DNA of 64,000 nt, taken from assembly GCA_029219165.1 (NCBI GenBank), contig JAQXSW010000001.1:1-64000 (forward strand), given 5' to 3'. The DNA comes from Oscillospiraceae bacterium. Its GTDB lineage: Bacteria > Bacillota > Clostridia > Oscillospirales > Acutalibacteraceae. Position 1 is the stretch's first letter; every line of letters starts with the position of its first letter. The position numbers and the translations under genes were made by a program. This document shows positions 42,107 to 50,475 of the stretch, in pieces. The notes under the pieces were generated by a model that was given only the letters and a program-made list of their open reading frames with translations, searched no databases and had not been told where the DNA came from.

Positions 42107-42442
42107 TTAAAAAATAAAATGTAAAAGAAGCATATAGCAAGCTGTTCCGCCTGCAATAGATAAAAGCATCTTTCTAAAAGATAAATGAAAAATGACGGTA
42201 AAAATAACACTTATTAGTTCAGGGACAGCGTATGGTGCTTCAATGAATGAGACATCCTTAAAACAATACACAATGAGCATACCAAAAATTGCAGAAGGCA
42301 ATGCCTTTCCTAAATACTGAATGAACGCAGGATGTTCTTCTTTATTTTTAAAAACTAAAAATGGTATTGCACGTGAAAGAATTGTTGCTAAAGCACAGAG
42401 TGCTATTGTAACAATTTGTTGAGCGAGTGTCATTGAAGTCAT
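42107..42442 (-). CDS. azlD: AzlD-like branched-chain amino acid exporter subunit
   Basis: 111 residues, four membrane helices, with 'LSRAIPFLVF' and 'LGKALPSAIFGMLIVYC', the AzlD pattern. AzlCD exports branched-chain amino acids and analogues. ATG 42442 overlaps the azlC stop (ATGA); the longer track ORF reads antisense-free but wrong-frame azlC sequence. The functional partner azlC is frameshifted here. Confidence 0.9.
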   Translation of the reverse strand: MTSMTLAQQIVTIALCALATILSRAIPFLVFKNKEEHPAFIQYLGKALPSAIFGMLIVYCFKDVSFIEAPYAVPELISVIFTVIFHLSFRKMLLSIAGGTACYMLLLHFIF

Positions 42443-43169
42443 ATAAGACCACCCGCTTTCTCTATCGGCTTTCTGAAGAAATACAAAAGCAAGATTATAC
42501 AAATCATTGTCGGTACCATGAATGAAGAAGAACCAAAAACAAGTCGACACACAATTGCAGATGACAACCCAATCAGTGCTGTATAATGCTTACCTTCTTT
42601 AAGCCATTGTTCAAGAAAAATAACCACAAACATGGCAGTCATTACAAATTCCAGACCTGTTGTGTCAAATTTAATTAGTGAGCCAATTATTCCTCCAAGA
42701 GTTGAACCGGAAACCCAATAAATCTGATTGAGAAGGGTTACAAAAAACATAAACCAGCCTTTATCTACGCCATTTGGTACTTCAACACTGTAGTTTATTG
42801 AGAAGGATTCATCGCACATTCCATATATAAGATATATTTTTTTAAACCGACATTATTGTATTTATCAAGCATTGATATTCCATAAAACAAATGCCTTGCT
42901 TGAATCATAAATGCCATTATAAATGTTTGAATTGGTGCAAACGGAGCCATTAACATGGAAACTACAACAAATTCAAGAGAACCACCAAAAATTACTATGC
43001 TCATGATAAGAGGATACACAAAACTAAAACCGGAAACGTTCATATAAACGCCATAAGTGAATCCTAAAAACCAAAAGCTGGCAAAAATCGGTATTGTATA
43101 TGGGAATGCAGTCTTTAAGGCCTTTAATAGCATTCCAGATTTTGAAGGAGAGTCTACGTTATTATCCAA
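42439..43169 (-). pseudogene. azlC: azlC, branched-chain amino acid exporter, frameshifted at an A7 run
   Basis: Two overlapping ORFs make one AzlC. The N-terminal part (43169-42795) has 'FLGFTYGVYMNVSGFSFVYPL' and 'IQARHLFYGISM', and ends out of frame after LKKYILYMEC. The C-terminal part (42819-42439) starts CDESFSINY and continues to the azlD overlap. Adding one A to the run AAAAAAA (plus-strand T7 at 42837-42843) joins them as ...GLKKIYLIYGMCDESFS..., matching the expected family sequence. Together they give the usual length of about 240 residues. It may be a real null, a phase-variable or slippage-decoded site, or a sequencing error. Confidence 0.8.
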
Positions 43170-43185
43170 AATATTTCACCAAGAT

Positions 43186-45189
43186 TTAATTTGTATTCTT
43201 TGCCTCGTTTTCTGAAATGATACCAAGGTTATAAGCTTCAAGTAATTTTGTCAATTGATCAATATTCTTTTGAAGTTTTTTACCGATATCCGTTTCACTG
43301 ATTTTAATACGCTTATCCAGTCGTTCAAAGACAACTGAAGCGGAATGTATATCAGTATTATCTTTAATTGCCTTAGCTCGGCCAAGAAATGGCTCATGAG
43401 AAGAAAGTCTCATAATGTATGAATTGTAGATTAATGTGTAACCAGCAATTCCTGTTGTTCCTTGATATGCTTTACAAAAGCCGCCATCAATAACAATGAG
43501 TTTTCCTTCGCCTTTTACCGGGCTTTCACCGTCTGAGGCCTTTACCGGAACATGTCCGTTAATAATGTGAGAATTCTTTCCCCCAAGACCAAACTCTTGA
43601 AGAATTAATTCACATCCGGCAGCAGACTGAGTAACAATGTAATATGGATCCTTTTTTTCCACCCATGTAGATTTATCTGCAATTAATCTACGTTCAAATG
43701 TAGTTATTTTATCTCTTGCATAAAGAGGTGAATTTTTTCCACACCAAAGGAACCACATAAAATCTTTACCGGATTGTTTTGCATATGTGCCATCTTGAGC
43801 AAAGTATCCATCACGTACTTTTTCTTCACAGAAATCTAAATAACGCTTTCCGGAATAGGTAACTTTATTGTATGTAAATCGCTTAAATCCGCCTTCTTCA
43901 TCCATTGGTATAGCACCATGAATAAGTAGATTTCCGTTATAACATTTATAGATTGAACCTTTATATAAGAGGAACTTAATATGCTTTTGAAGTTTTTCAC
44001 TTTTCTTGAAAGCATCAGCAAGATTTGCCATTACTTCAAGTTCTTCAGTTGTCAATTTATATGGATCCTTAGGATCTATTGTTGGAAAATCTGTGTCAAG
44101 AAGTTCATAAGTTTTACCATCTATTTCTACAGTACCATCCTTATAGTTGATTTTTTCAAGGAGAAGTCTATCTTCCATGTGAAAATCAGGATTTCTCTTT
44201 ATAGATTGGCCTTCAAGTTTGAAAAGCATAATCGTTATTGCCTTATACATTCTTGCTGCCTGCTCAAGATCTTTAACTTTTCTTTTTCCACCGGTTTCAT
44301 CAGAAATAACCTTGAAGCAATCTGTATTTGTATCCGCATACTTTTCATTGGCAAACACAGCAAGGGAACGAAGACTAATACCATAACCTGTTTCAACTAC
44401 ATATAAATTATTATATCTAATTGAGTTTGAAAGTACTGTTGCAATACAAACTCTGCTTCCGGCGGCAGCTCCCATCCAAACAATATCATGGTTACCCCAT
44501 TGGATATCTACAGAGTGATGTTTCATAAGAGATTCCATTACAATATCAGCACGCGGACCGCGGTCATAAATGTCTCCAACAATATGAAGTCTATCTACAA
44601 TAAGGCGTTTTATTACATCGCAAACTGCTTCAATAAAGTCAGGCGCCTTTCCAATATCAATTATTGTTGTAATTATGTTTTTATAATAATCCTTTTTATT
44701 ATGCAGAGTAAAATCCGTGTTTAAAAGCTCGTCAATAACATAAGCATATTCCTCCGGAAGAGCTTTTCTTACCTTAGAACGAGTATATTTAGAAGCAACT
44801 AAGTGACATAGTTCAATTAGATAATTAAGAGCTCTTCTGTACCAACGATTAAGTTCTTCCTCAGTCATTCCTTCTGTAATATCTGACATTTTTTCACGAG
44901 GATAATATACAAGTGTGGCAAGAATTGCTCGTTCCTCTTCATTAAGTTGCTTTGAAAAAAGTAAGTCTATCTTCTCTTTAATTGCACCGGATGCGCTTCT
45001 CATAATATGAGTAAACGCCTCATATTCACCATGAATATCAGACATGAAGTGCTCTGTACTTTTTGGAAGATTTAATATTGCTTTTAAGTTTATTATTTCA
45101 GTTGCAGCAGATTGAGCTGTAGGATACCTTTCAGCAAGTAATCTTAAATATTCGAGTTCTGTAACTGAGTAATTTGGATATTCTCTCAT
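43186..45189 (-). CDS. fbp: fructose-1,6-bisphosphatase class III
   Basis: 667 residues, the length of Firmicute class III FBPases. Calcineurin-like metal sites: 'FMSDIHGEYEAF', 'VGDIYDRGPRAD', 'WGNHDIVWMGAAAGS' and 'INGHVPVK'. It catalyses the gluconeogenic step fructose-1,6-bisphosphate to fructose-6-phosphate. The ribosome site is AGAGGTTCATATT. It precedes azlC by 16 bases, and the two may be cotranscribed although functionally unrelated. Confidence 0.98.
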   Translation of the reverse strand: MREYPNYSVTELEYLRLLAERYPTAQSAATEIINLKAILNLPKSTEHFMSDIHGEYEAFTHIMRSASGAIKEKIDLLFSKQLNEEERAILATLVYYPREKMSDITEGMTEEELNRWYRRALNYLIELCHLVASKYTRSKVRKALPEEYAYVIDELLNTDFTLHNKKDYYKNIITTIIDIGKAPDFIEAVCDVIKRLIVDRLHIVGDIYDRGPRADIVMESLMKHHSVDIQWGNHDIVWMGAAAGSRVCIATVLSNSIRYNNLYVVETGYGISLRSLAVFANEKYADTNTDCFKVISDETGGKRKVKDLEQAARMYKAITIMLFKLEGQSIKRNPDFHMEDRLLLEKINYKDGTVEIDGKTYELLDTDFPTIDPKDPYKLTTEELEVMANLADAFKKSEKLQKHIKFLLYKGSIYKCYNGNLLIHGAIPMDEEGGFKRFTYNKVTYSGKRYLDFCEEKVRDGYFAQDGTYAKQSGKDFMWFLWCGKNSPLYARDKITTFERRLIADKSTWVEKKDPYYIVTQSAAGCELILQEFGLGGKNSHIINGHVPVKASDGESPVKGEGKLIVIDGGFCKAYQGTTGIAGYTLIYNSYIMRLSSHEPFLGRAKAIKDNTDIHSASVVFERLDKRIKISETDIGKKLQKNIDQLTKLLEAYNLGIISENEAKNTN

Positions 45190-45274
45190 AATATGAACCT
45201 CTTATAGAAAATAGATATTTAGATTATACATTACATTTAATCTATTCTCAACTTTTTATACTAAAATAATTAAA

Positions 45275-45302
45275 AACTGCACTACAGAATTGTAGTGCAG
45301 TT
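45275..45302 (-). terminator. intrinsic terminator of the DAHP synthase unit
   Basis: AACTGCACTACA / TGTAGTGCAGTT, 12-bp perfect stem with a 4-nt loop; TTTTTAATTATTTT follows on the minus strand. Confidence 0.92.
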
Positions 45303-45306
45303 AGTT

Positions 45307-46350
45307 TTATAAAATATCAGCTAAATCGTAGATTAATCTTTCTGATTTTTCCCATCCAAGACATGCATCAGTAATAGATTTTCCGTAAACACCCTCACCT
45401 ATTTTTTGATTACCGTCTTCAATATAACTTTCAATCATAAGACCTTTTACAATATTTTTTATGTCTTTTGAATACTGGCAATTATGAAGTACTTCTTTGG
45501 CAATTCTAATTTGCTCAATGTATTTTTTACCTGAATTAGCATGATTACAGTCAATAATAACAGATGGATTTGAAAGACCTTTTCCCTCATAGTTTTCAAT
45601 AAGATACATAAGATCTTCATAATGATAATTTGGTCTGCTTTGACCATGAGAGTTAACGTAGCCACGAAGAATTGCATGAGCATAAGGATTTCCTTTACTT
45701 TCGACCTCCCAGCCTCTATAAAGAAATGTATGTTGACTTTGTGCAGCAATAATGGAATTCATCATTACAGAGAAGTCTCCGCCTGTAGGATTCTTCATTC
45801 CAACAGGTACATCTATTCCGCTTGAAAGAAGCCTATGTTGTTGATTTTCAACAGATCTTGCTCCTATTGCAACATATCCAAGTACATCTGAAAGATATCT
45901 GTAGTTTTCCGGATAAAGCATTTCGTCTGCACAAACAAGTCCTGATTCTGCAATTGCCCTTGTATGAAGTTTACGAATTGCAATAATTCCCTCTAACATA
46001 TCAGGCTTATCCTCAGGATTTGGCTGATGAAGCATTCCCTTATACCCGGCACCGGTAGTACGTGGCTTATTTGTATACACACGAGGTATTATCATTATTT
46101 TATCTTTAACTTGTTCACTTACTTTTGTAAGCCTATGAATATATTCCATTACAGAATCTTCATTATCTGCGGAACAAGGACCTATTACAAGAAGAAGTCT
46201 GTCATCTTCTCCTCTAAATATAGATTTCATTTCCTCTATTCTTTTATTTCTGGTCTCAATAACATCCATTGAAAGAGGAAATTCATTCTTTATATCCTGA
46301 GGAATTGGAAGTTTTCTTATAAATGTTGTGCTTTGATTGTCAAGTGCCAT
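45307..46350 (-). CDS. aroF: 3-deoxy-7-phosphoheptulonate synthase, class I (AroF/AroG type)
   Basis: First step of the shikimate pathway from PEP and erythrose-4-phosphate. 347 residues: 'LLVIGPCSADNEDSV', 'PRTTGAGYKGMLHQP', 'IGARSVENQQHR', 'VGMKNPTGG' and 'VIIDCNHANSGK'. This is the E. coli-like alpha subclass without ACT or chorismate mutase fusion. AGGAGACTTAATA precedes the ATG. Downstream of the two small genes, with a terminator at its end. Confidence 0.97.
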   Translation of the reverse strand: MALDNQSTTFIRKLPIPQDIKNEFPLSMDVIETRNKRIEEMKSIFRGEDDRLLLVIGPCSADNEDSVMEYIHRLTKVSEQVKDKIMIIPRVYTNKPRTTGAGYKGMLHQPNPEDKPDMLEGIIAIRKLHTRAIAESGLVCADEMLYPENYRYLSDVLGYVAIGARSVENQQHRLLSSGIDVPVGMKNPTGGDFSVMMNSIIAAQSQHTFLYRGWEVESKGNPYAHAILRGYVNSHGQSRPNYHYEDLMYLIENYEGKGLSNPSVIIDCNHANSGKKYIEQIRIAKEVLHNCQYSKDIKNIVKGLMIESYIEDGNQKIGEGVYGKSITDACLGWEKSERLIYDLADIL

Positions 46351-46362
46351 TATTAAGTCTCC

Positions 46363-46641
46363 TTATATGAATAAAAACAAAGAAAAAAGAATAATATGAA
46401 TTATAAAAAACACCGGAAGGCCAATCATAAACTTTTTGTGTAATGTTTTATGATGAGTCAGCTTCATAGTTATATATTCAGCAAATGCTCCGCCCAAAAA
46501 ACCAACAAACATTAATGTTCTTTCCGGTATTCTCCATTTATGTTTTTTTGCCCTATTTTTATCTACAACTGTTAAAATAACCGCCATAACACTTATGGCG
46601 GTTAAATAAATAACTGCTGCTTTAATATACCAATCAGCCAT
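46363..46641 (-). CDS. DUF1294 membrane protein
   Basis: 92 residues, three to four hydrophobic segments, with the DUF1294 signature 'DKNRAKKHKWRIPERTLMFVGFLGGAFAEYITMKLTHHKT'. Function unknown. It overlaps the zinc-ribbon gene by 8 bases and lies 12 bases before the aroF start, so the three form one unit. Confidence 0.88.
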   Translation of the reverse strand: MADWYIKAAVIYLTAISVMAVILTVVDKNRAKKHKWRIPERTLMFVGFLGGAFAEYITMKLTHHKTLHKKFMIGLPVFFIIHIILFSLFLFI

Positions 46642-46930
46642 TTAAGTTAATATCTTTCACATGTTTAAGGCGAGCTTCTGAAATACAATTGTACTTATTT
46701 GACTTTTCGTTTCCTGCAAGTTTGGAAGTTTCCTTATTTACTGCAAATACACCACCGCAATTAGGACAAATTGTAAATAATTCTACTTGATATTCATATA
46801 TTGGAATATTGAAAATACCAAGTCCTGAAGAAGATTTAAGTATTTGCATGTTTACAATATTCTTACATTTTGGGCAAACAAGATTTTCGGTTTGACCAAA
46901 GGTTTTAAAACCATCTGCATTTATTTTCAT
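46634..46930 (-). CDS. small zinc-ribbon protein
   Basis: 98 residues with two CxxC pairs, 'NLVCPKCKNIV' and 'FTICPNCGGVF', spaced like a zinc ribbon, then a polar tail. No family recognised beyond that. AAGGGAGAAATAGGCT precedes the ATG. First gene of the DUF1294-aroF unit. Confidence 0.8.
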   Translation of the reverse strand: MKINADGFKTFGQTENLVCPKCKNIVNMQILKSSSGLGIFNIPIYEYQVELFTICPNCGGVFAVNKETSKLAGNEKSNKYNCISEARLKHVKDINLNG

Positions 46931-47026
46931 AGCCTATTTCTCCCTTGTCTTTATAACAAAATGTCAAAAATATTTTATATATAAAAAACAATAATGTCAA
47001 TAATTTTAAAATATGGAGAATAACAA

Positions 47027-48130
47027 ATGAAAAAATCTAGTGTTGCATTTATTTTAGTTTTATTTTTTATATCATTGTTTTTTTTATTCAATCTTTCAAA
47101 AAATGAAACTGATAATAAAAGTAATAATGAAACCAAACTTAATAACCATGAAAACAACACTAACGAAATCTGTGCTGTATGGATAACATATTTTGAACTT
47201 CCGGAGGAAAACTTTGAAGAAGAAATTGATAATATGTTTTTAAATCTTTCTTCCGGCAATGTTAACACAGTCTTTGTTCACACACGTCCTTTTTCAAAAG
47301 TCATTTACAACTCAAAATATTTTAAAAATGATAGTAAAATGGATAAATTAAAAATAATTTGTGAAAAAGGAAAAAAATACAATCTTAGTATTCATGCCTG
47401 GATAAATCCATATAGAGTCAGCAACTCAAATAATTATAATAGAGAGGAGTTTCCACTTCCAGATGAAATTATAAGTACAAAGTCATATTCATTTTATAAT
47501 CCTGCTTCAAAAGAAGCTTCAAAAATGATAATTAACGACATTGTTGACTTAATAAAACACTATGATTTAAAAGGTATCCATATTGATGACTATTTTTATC
47601 CAGAAGATATGACAAAAGACTTAGATATAAGCAATTATGAAAAATATAAGACAACAAATGGTTCACTTGATTTATATGAATGGAGACGTCAAAACATATC
47701 AAATTTACTTAAAGAAATATACACAAAAACAAAAGTCGTCAAACCAAATATAATTATCTCAGTTAGTCCTAATGCAGACATTGAAAAGAACGAAAATACA
47801 TATTTTGCGGATGTAAAAAAATGGTGTTCTGATGAAGGATACCTAGATTGGATAATACCTCAAATTTACTTTGGCTATAACAATGAAACAAAACCATTCC
47901 TTACAGTTTTAAACAGTTGGATCGAATTAAATAAATCAAACAAGGTGAAAGTCATTGTAGGCCTTGCCCCATATAAAATTGGAAAGGTAGATGATTATGC
48001 CGGAACCGGAAAGAATGAATTCATAGATAATAAATCAGTCATAAATGAACAAATAACTGATATTAAAGAACTTGAAAAACAAGGAAAAATCATTGGCTAT
48101 TCCCTATATTCTTATTCAAGTTTAAAATAA
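47027..48130 (+). CDS. GHL10 (DUF187)-family putative glycoside hydrolase, membrane-anchored
   Basis: 367 residues. N-terminal membrane or signal helix (about 5-23), Asn/Lys-rich linker, then a TIM-barrel of the GHL10 family: 'AVWITYFELP', 'NTVFVHTRPFSKVIYNSKYF', 'LSIHAWINPYRVS' and 'LKGIHIDDYFYP'. Family members are predicted surface hydrolases, some linked to cell wall or spore coat. Very AT-rich with many Asn/Lys codons compared with neighbours. It stands alone on the plus strand with its own terminator. GGAG precedes the ATG. Confidence 0.85.
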   Translation: MKKSSVAFILVLFFISLFFLFNLSKNETDNKSNNETKLNNHENNTNEICAVWITYFELPEENFEEEIDNMFLNLSSGNVNTVFVHTRPFSKVIYNSKYFKNDSKMDKLKIICEKGKKYNLSIHAWINPYRVSNSNNYNREEFPLPDEIISTKSYSFYNPASKEASKMIINDIVDLIKHYDLKGIHIDDYFYPEDMTKDLDISNYEKYKTTNGSLDLYEWRRQNISNLLKEIYTKTKVVKPNIIISVSPNADIEKNENTYFADVKKWCSDEGYLDWIIPQIYFGYNNETKPFLTVLNSWIELNKSNKVKVIVGLAPYKIGKVDDYAGTGKNEFIDNKSVINEQITDIKELEKQGKIIGYSLYSYSSLK

Positions 48131-48166
48131 AACAAGGGGCAGATTAAATCTGCCCCTTGTTTATTT
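48130..48166. terminator. bidirectional terminator
   Basis: AAACAAGGGGCAGATT / AATCTGCCCCTTGTTT, long stem with a tiny loop and TTTATTT after it. Shared by the GHL10 gene and the convergent rubrerythrin. Confidence 0.92.
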
Positions 48167-48177
48167 AAGATTTAAAA

Positions 48178-48765
48178 TTAACCAAAATATCTTTCAAGAA
48201 GACCCTTGAGAGCTTTTCCGTGACGAGCTTCATCTCTTGCCATTTCATGAACTGTGTCATGGATTGCGTCAAGATTATTTTTCTTTGCACAAACAGCAAG
48301 ATCTGTCTTTCCTTGTGTTGCGCCGAATTCACAGTCAACTCTCCATGCAAGGTTGTCTTTTGTTGTAGCTTTCATATTTGGTTCAAGGTCAGAACCAAGA
48401 AGTTCTGCAAACTTTGCAGCATGTTCAGCCTCTTCATAAGCTGCCTTTTCCCAGTAAAGACCAATTTCAGGATAGCCTTCTCTGTGAGCAATTCTTGCCA
48501 TGCAAAGATACATACCTACTTCTGAACACTCACCATTGAAGTTAGCCATAAGTTGTTCAAAGATATATTTCTTATCTTCATCAGAAATGTCAGGATTATT
48601 CTTTACTGTCTTAGCATAAACACCAAACTCATGCTCAGCAGCAAGAGTAAGTTCACCCTGAACCTCCTTAAACTTATCAGCACCAACGTGACAAACCGGA
48701 CACTCTGCAGGAGCCTCTGTGCCTTCATAAATGTAACCACAAACTGTACATACGAACTTTTTCAT
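48178..48765 (-). CDS. reverse rubrerythrin (rubredoxin-like domain first)
   Basis: 195 residues. N-terminal rubredoxin-like iron site '[10 protein letters not shown] ... CPVCHVG' (two CxxC), then a ferritin-like four-helix domain with di-iron ligands in '[11 protein letters not shown]', '[14 protein letters not shown]' and 'DEARHGKAL'. Rubrerythrins reduce hydrogen peroxide in anaerobes; the domain order is the reverse of classical rubrerythrin. ATG 48765 lies behind GGAGG, and the track start is in that site. It lies directly after the PerR/Fur regulator, forming a peroxide-response unit. Confidence 0.95.
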   Translation of the reverse strand: MKKFVCTVCGYIYEGTEAPAECPVCHVGADKFKEVQGELTLAAEHEFGVYAKTVKNNPDISDEDKKYIFEQLMANFNGECSEVGMYLCMARIAHREGYPEIGLYWEKAAYEEAEHAAKFAELLGSDLEPNMKATTKDNLAWRVDCEFGATQGKTDLAVCAKKNNLDAIHDTVHEMARDEARHGKALKGLLERYFG

Positions 48766-48786
48766 GATAAATACCTCCAAATGTTT

Positions 48787-49173
48787 TTAATTATATTTTT
48801 TGCAATTATTACATACACCTGAAAAGATTAAAGAATAAGAAGTAGCATTACCTTCAGATAAAGACTTCTGTGCTATATCTATTTCAGGAATTAGTGGAAT
48901 GTCAACATCATAAAGTCTGTTACATTCCATACAAGCAAGATGATAATGATTCATTGTTGAAGCATCAAATCTGTCAACATTATCAAATGATATACATTGA
49001 ACTTTTCCATCTTCACATAACTGTTTTAAATTTCTATAAACCGTAGCAAGGCTTAAAGATGGAGACTTCTTTTTTAAAGTAATGTATAGTTCATCTGCTG
49101 TTGGATGATCATATCTGCTTGAAAGTTCCGAGAAAATAAGATTGCGTTGTTTACTATTTCTAACACTTGGCAT
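48787..49173 (-). CDS. perR: PerR/Fur-family metalloregulator
   Basis: 128 residues: winged-helix N-terminus 'TADELYITLKKKSPSLSLATVYRNLKQL', regulatory-metal ligands in 'DRFDASTMNHYHLAC' and zinc pairs CMEC and CNNC. The residues and the rubrerythrin neighbour favour PerR (peroxide sensing) over Fur. GGAGGAAATATCA precedes the ATG. The operator in front is a Fur-type 7-1-7 box, so autoregulation is likely. Confidence 0.88.
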   Translation of the reverse strand: MPSVRNSKQRNLIFSELSSRYDHPTADELYITLKKKSPSLSLATVYRNLKQLCEDGKVQCISFDNVDRFDASTMNHYHLACMECNRLYDVDIPLIPEIDIAQKSLSEGNATSYSLIFSGVCNNCKKYN

Positions 49174-49195
49174 TGATATTTCCTCCGTTCTTTAA

Positions 49196-49216
49196 TGATA
49201 ATGATTATCACTATCA
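49196..49216. promoter_or_regulatory. Fur-type operator (7-1-7 box) before perR-rubrerythrin
   Basis: TGATAAT-G-ATTATCA (49196-49210) is an exact match to the Fur 7-1-7 motif. A second, overlapping partial copy, TGATTAT-C-ACTATCA (49202-49216), extends it. The PerR motif differs at one base per arm (TTATAAT). It lies about 22 bases before the perR start. Confidence 0.85.
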
Positions 49217-49254
49217 TTAATATAACATTTCAAAATAACAATGTCAACACTTTT

Positions 49255-50475
49255 TTACATCTTTATTTTATGGAATACTTTCTTTCCTTTTTTTATTACA
49301 ATACCATTTGATAATACATCAGCAGCATATGATGTTTTTGGATCTGTAACTTTTACATCATCTACTGAAATACCACCTTGTTGAACAAGACGACGTGCAT
49401 CTCCATTTGAACCGGAAAGACCGGCTTTAACCATTATAGAAAGTAGACCAATTTGTCCATCTACTAAGTCAGCTGTTGTAAGGATAGTTTCAGGCATATT
49501 TTCAAGATTGCCGGCACCAGAGAAAAGAGCTCTTGCTGTTTCCTGTGCCTTTAATGCCTCTTCTTCGCCATGAACGAGTTTTGTAAGTTCAAAAGCAAGA
49601 ATTTCCTTTGCCTTATTAAGTTCACTGCCCTCCCATTTATCCATTGCATCAATTTCCTCCAGTGGAAGGAACGTAAGCATCCTTATACATTTAAGAACAT
49701 CCGCATCATCAACATTTCTCCAATATTGATAAAAATCATATGGAGTTGTCTTCTGTGGGTCAAGCCATACAGCACCAGATGCTGTCTTTCCCATTTTCTT
49801 TCCTTCAGAATTCATTAGAAGAGTTATTGTCATTGCATACGCGTCTTTACCAAGTTTCTTTCTGATAAGTTCAGTACCACCAAGCATATTGGACCACTGA
49901 TCATCTCCACCAAACTGCATATTACAGCCATATTCTTTGTAAAGATGATAAAAATCATAACTCTGCATAATCATATAGTTAAACTCAAGGAATGAAAGAC
50001 CCTTTTCCATTCTTTGTTTATAGCATTCTGCACGAAGCATATTATTGACAGAGAAACAAGCTCCAACATCCCTTAATACATCTATGTAGTTAAGTTTTAA
50101 AAGCCAGTCAGCATTATTTACCATAATTGCTTTATCAGGACCAAATTCAATAAACTTTTCCATTTGTTTCTTAAAACAAGCACAGTTATGATCAATTGTT
50201 TCCTTTGTCATCATTGAACGCATGTCCGTACGTCCTGAAGGGTCACCTACATGAGCTGTACCGCCGCCAATAAGAACAACAGGCTTATTACCTGCCATTT
50301 GAAGTCTCTTCATAAGGCATAGAGCCATAAAGTGACCAACATGAAGACTATCTGCGGTTGGATCAAAACCAATATAGAATGTAGCCTTTCCATTATTAAT
50401 AAGTTCTTTAATTTCCTCTTCGTCTGTTACTTGTGCAATAAGGCCCCTTGCAACAAGTTCATCATAAATTGTCAT
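49255..50475 (-). CDS. tyrS: tyrosyl-tRNA synthetase
   Basis: 406 residues, class I aminoacyl-tRNA synthetase. HIGH-type motif in 'DSLHVGHFMAL', KMSKS-type 'GKKMGKTASGAV' and a C-terminal S4 domain ('GDARRLVQQGGISVDD'). ATG 50475 overlaps the recN stop by one base (TAATG), with AAGGAA as ribosome site. The track start is six codons too early. No T-box leader is possible, since recN abuts it. Confidence 0.98.
   Translation of the reverse strand: MTIYDELVARGLIAQVTDEEEIKELINNGKATFYIGFDPTADSLHVGHFMALCLMKRLQMAGNKPVVLIGGGTAHVGDPSGRTDMRSMMTKETIDHNCACFKKQMEKFIEFGPDKAIMVNNADWLLKLNYIDVLRDVGACFSVNNMLRAECYKQRMEKGLSFLEFNYMIMQSYDFYHLYKEYGCNMQFGGDDQWSNMLGGTELIRKKLGKDAYAMTITLLMNSEGKKMGKTASGAVWLDPQKTTPYDFYQYWRNVDDADVLKCIRMLTFLPLEEIDAMDKWEGSELNKAKEILAFELTKLVHGEEEALKAQETARALFSGAGNLENMPETILTTADLVDGQIGLLSIMVKAGLSGSNGDARRLVQQGGISVDDVKVTDPKTSYAADVLSNGIVIKKGKKVFHKIKM

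Noticed and set aside
42443-42550. Longer AzlD beginning MSTCFWFFF
   Set aside because: The extra 36 residues are the out-of-frame reading of the azlC 3' end; ATG 42442 with ATGA overlap fits the family.
46975-47268. Minus-strand 97-codon ORF opposite the GHL10 gene
   Set aside because: Shadow of the plus-strand gene; Leu/Ser-rich and without ribosome site.
49174-49254. T-box or other leader for tyrS
   Set aside because: tyrS starts inside the recN stop codon, so there is no leader; this gap belongs to the perR operator.
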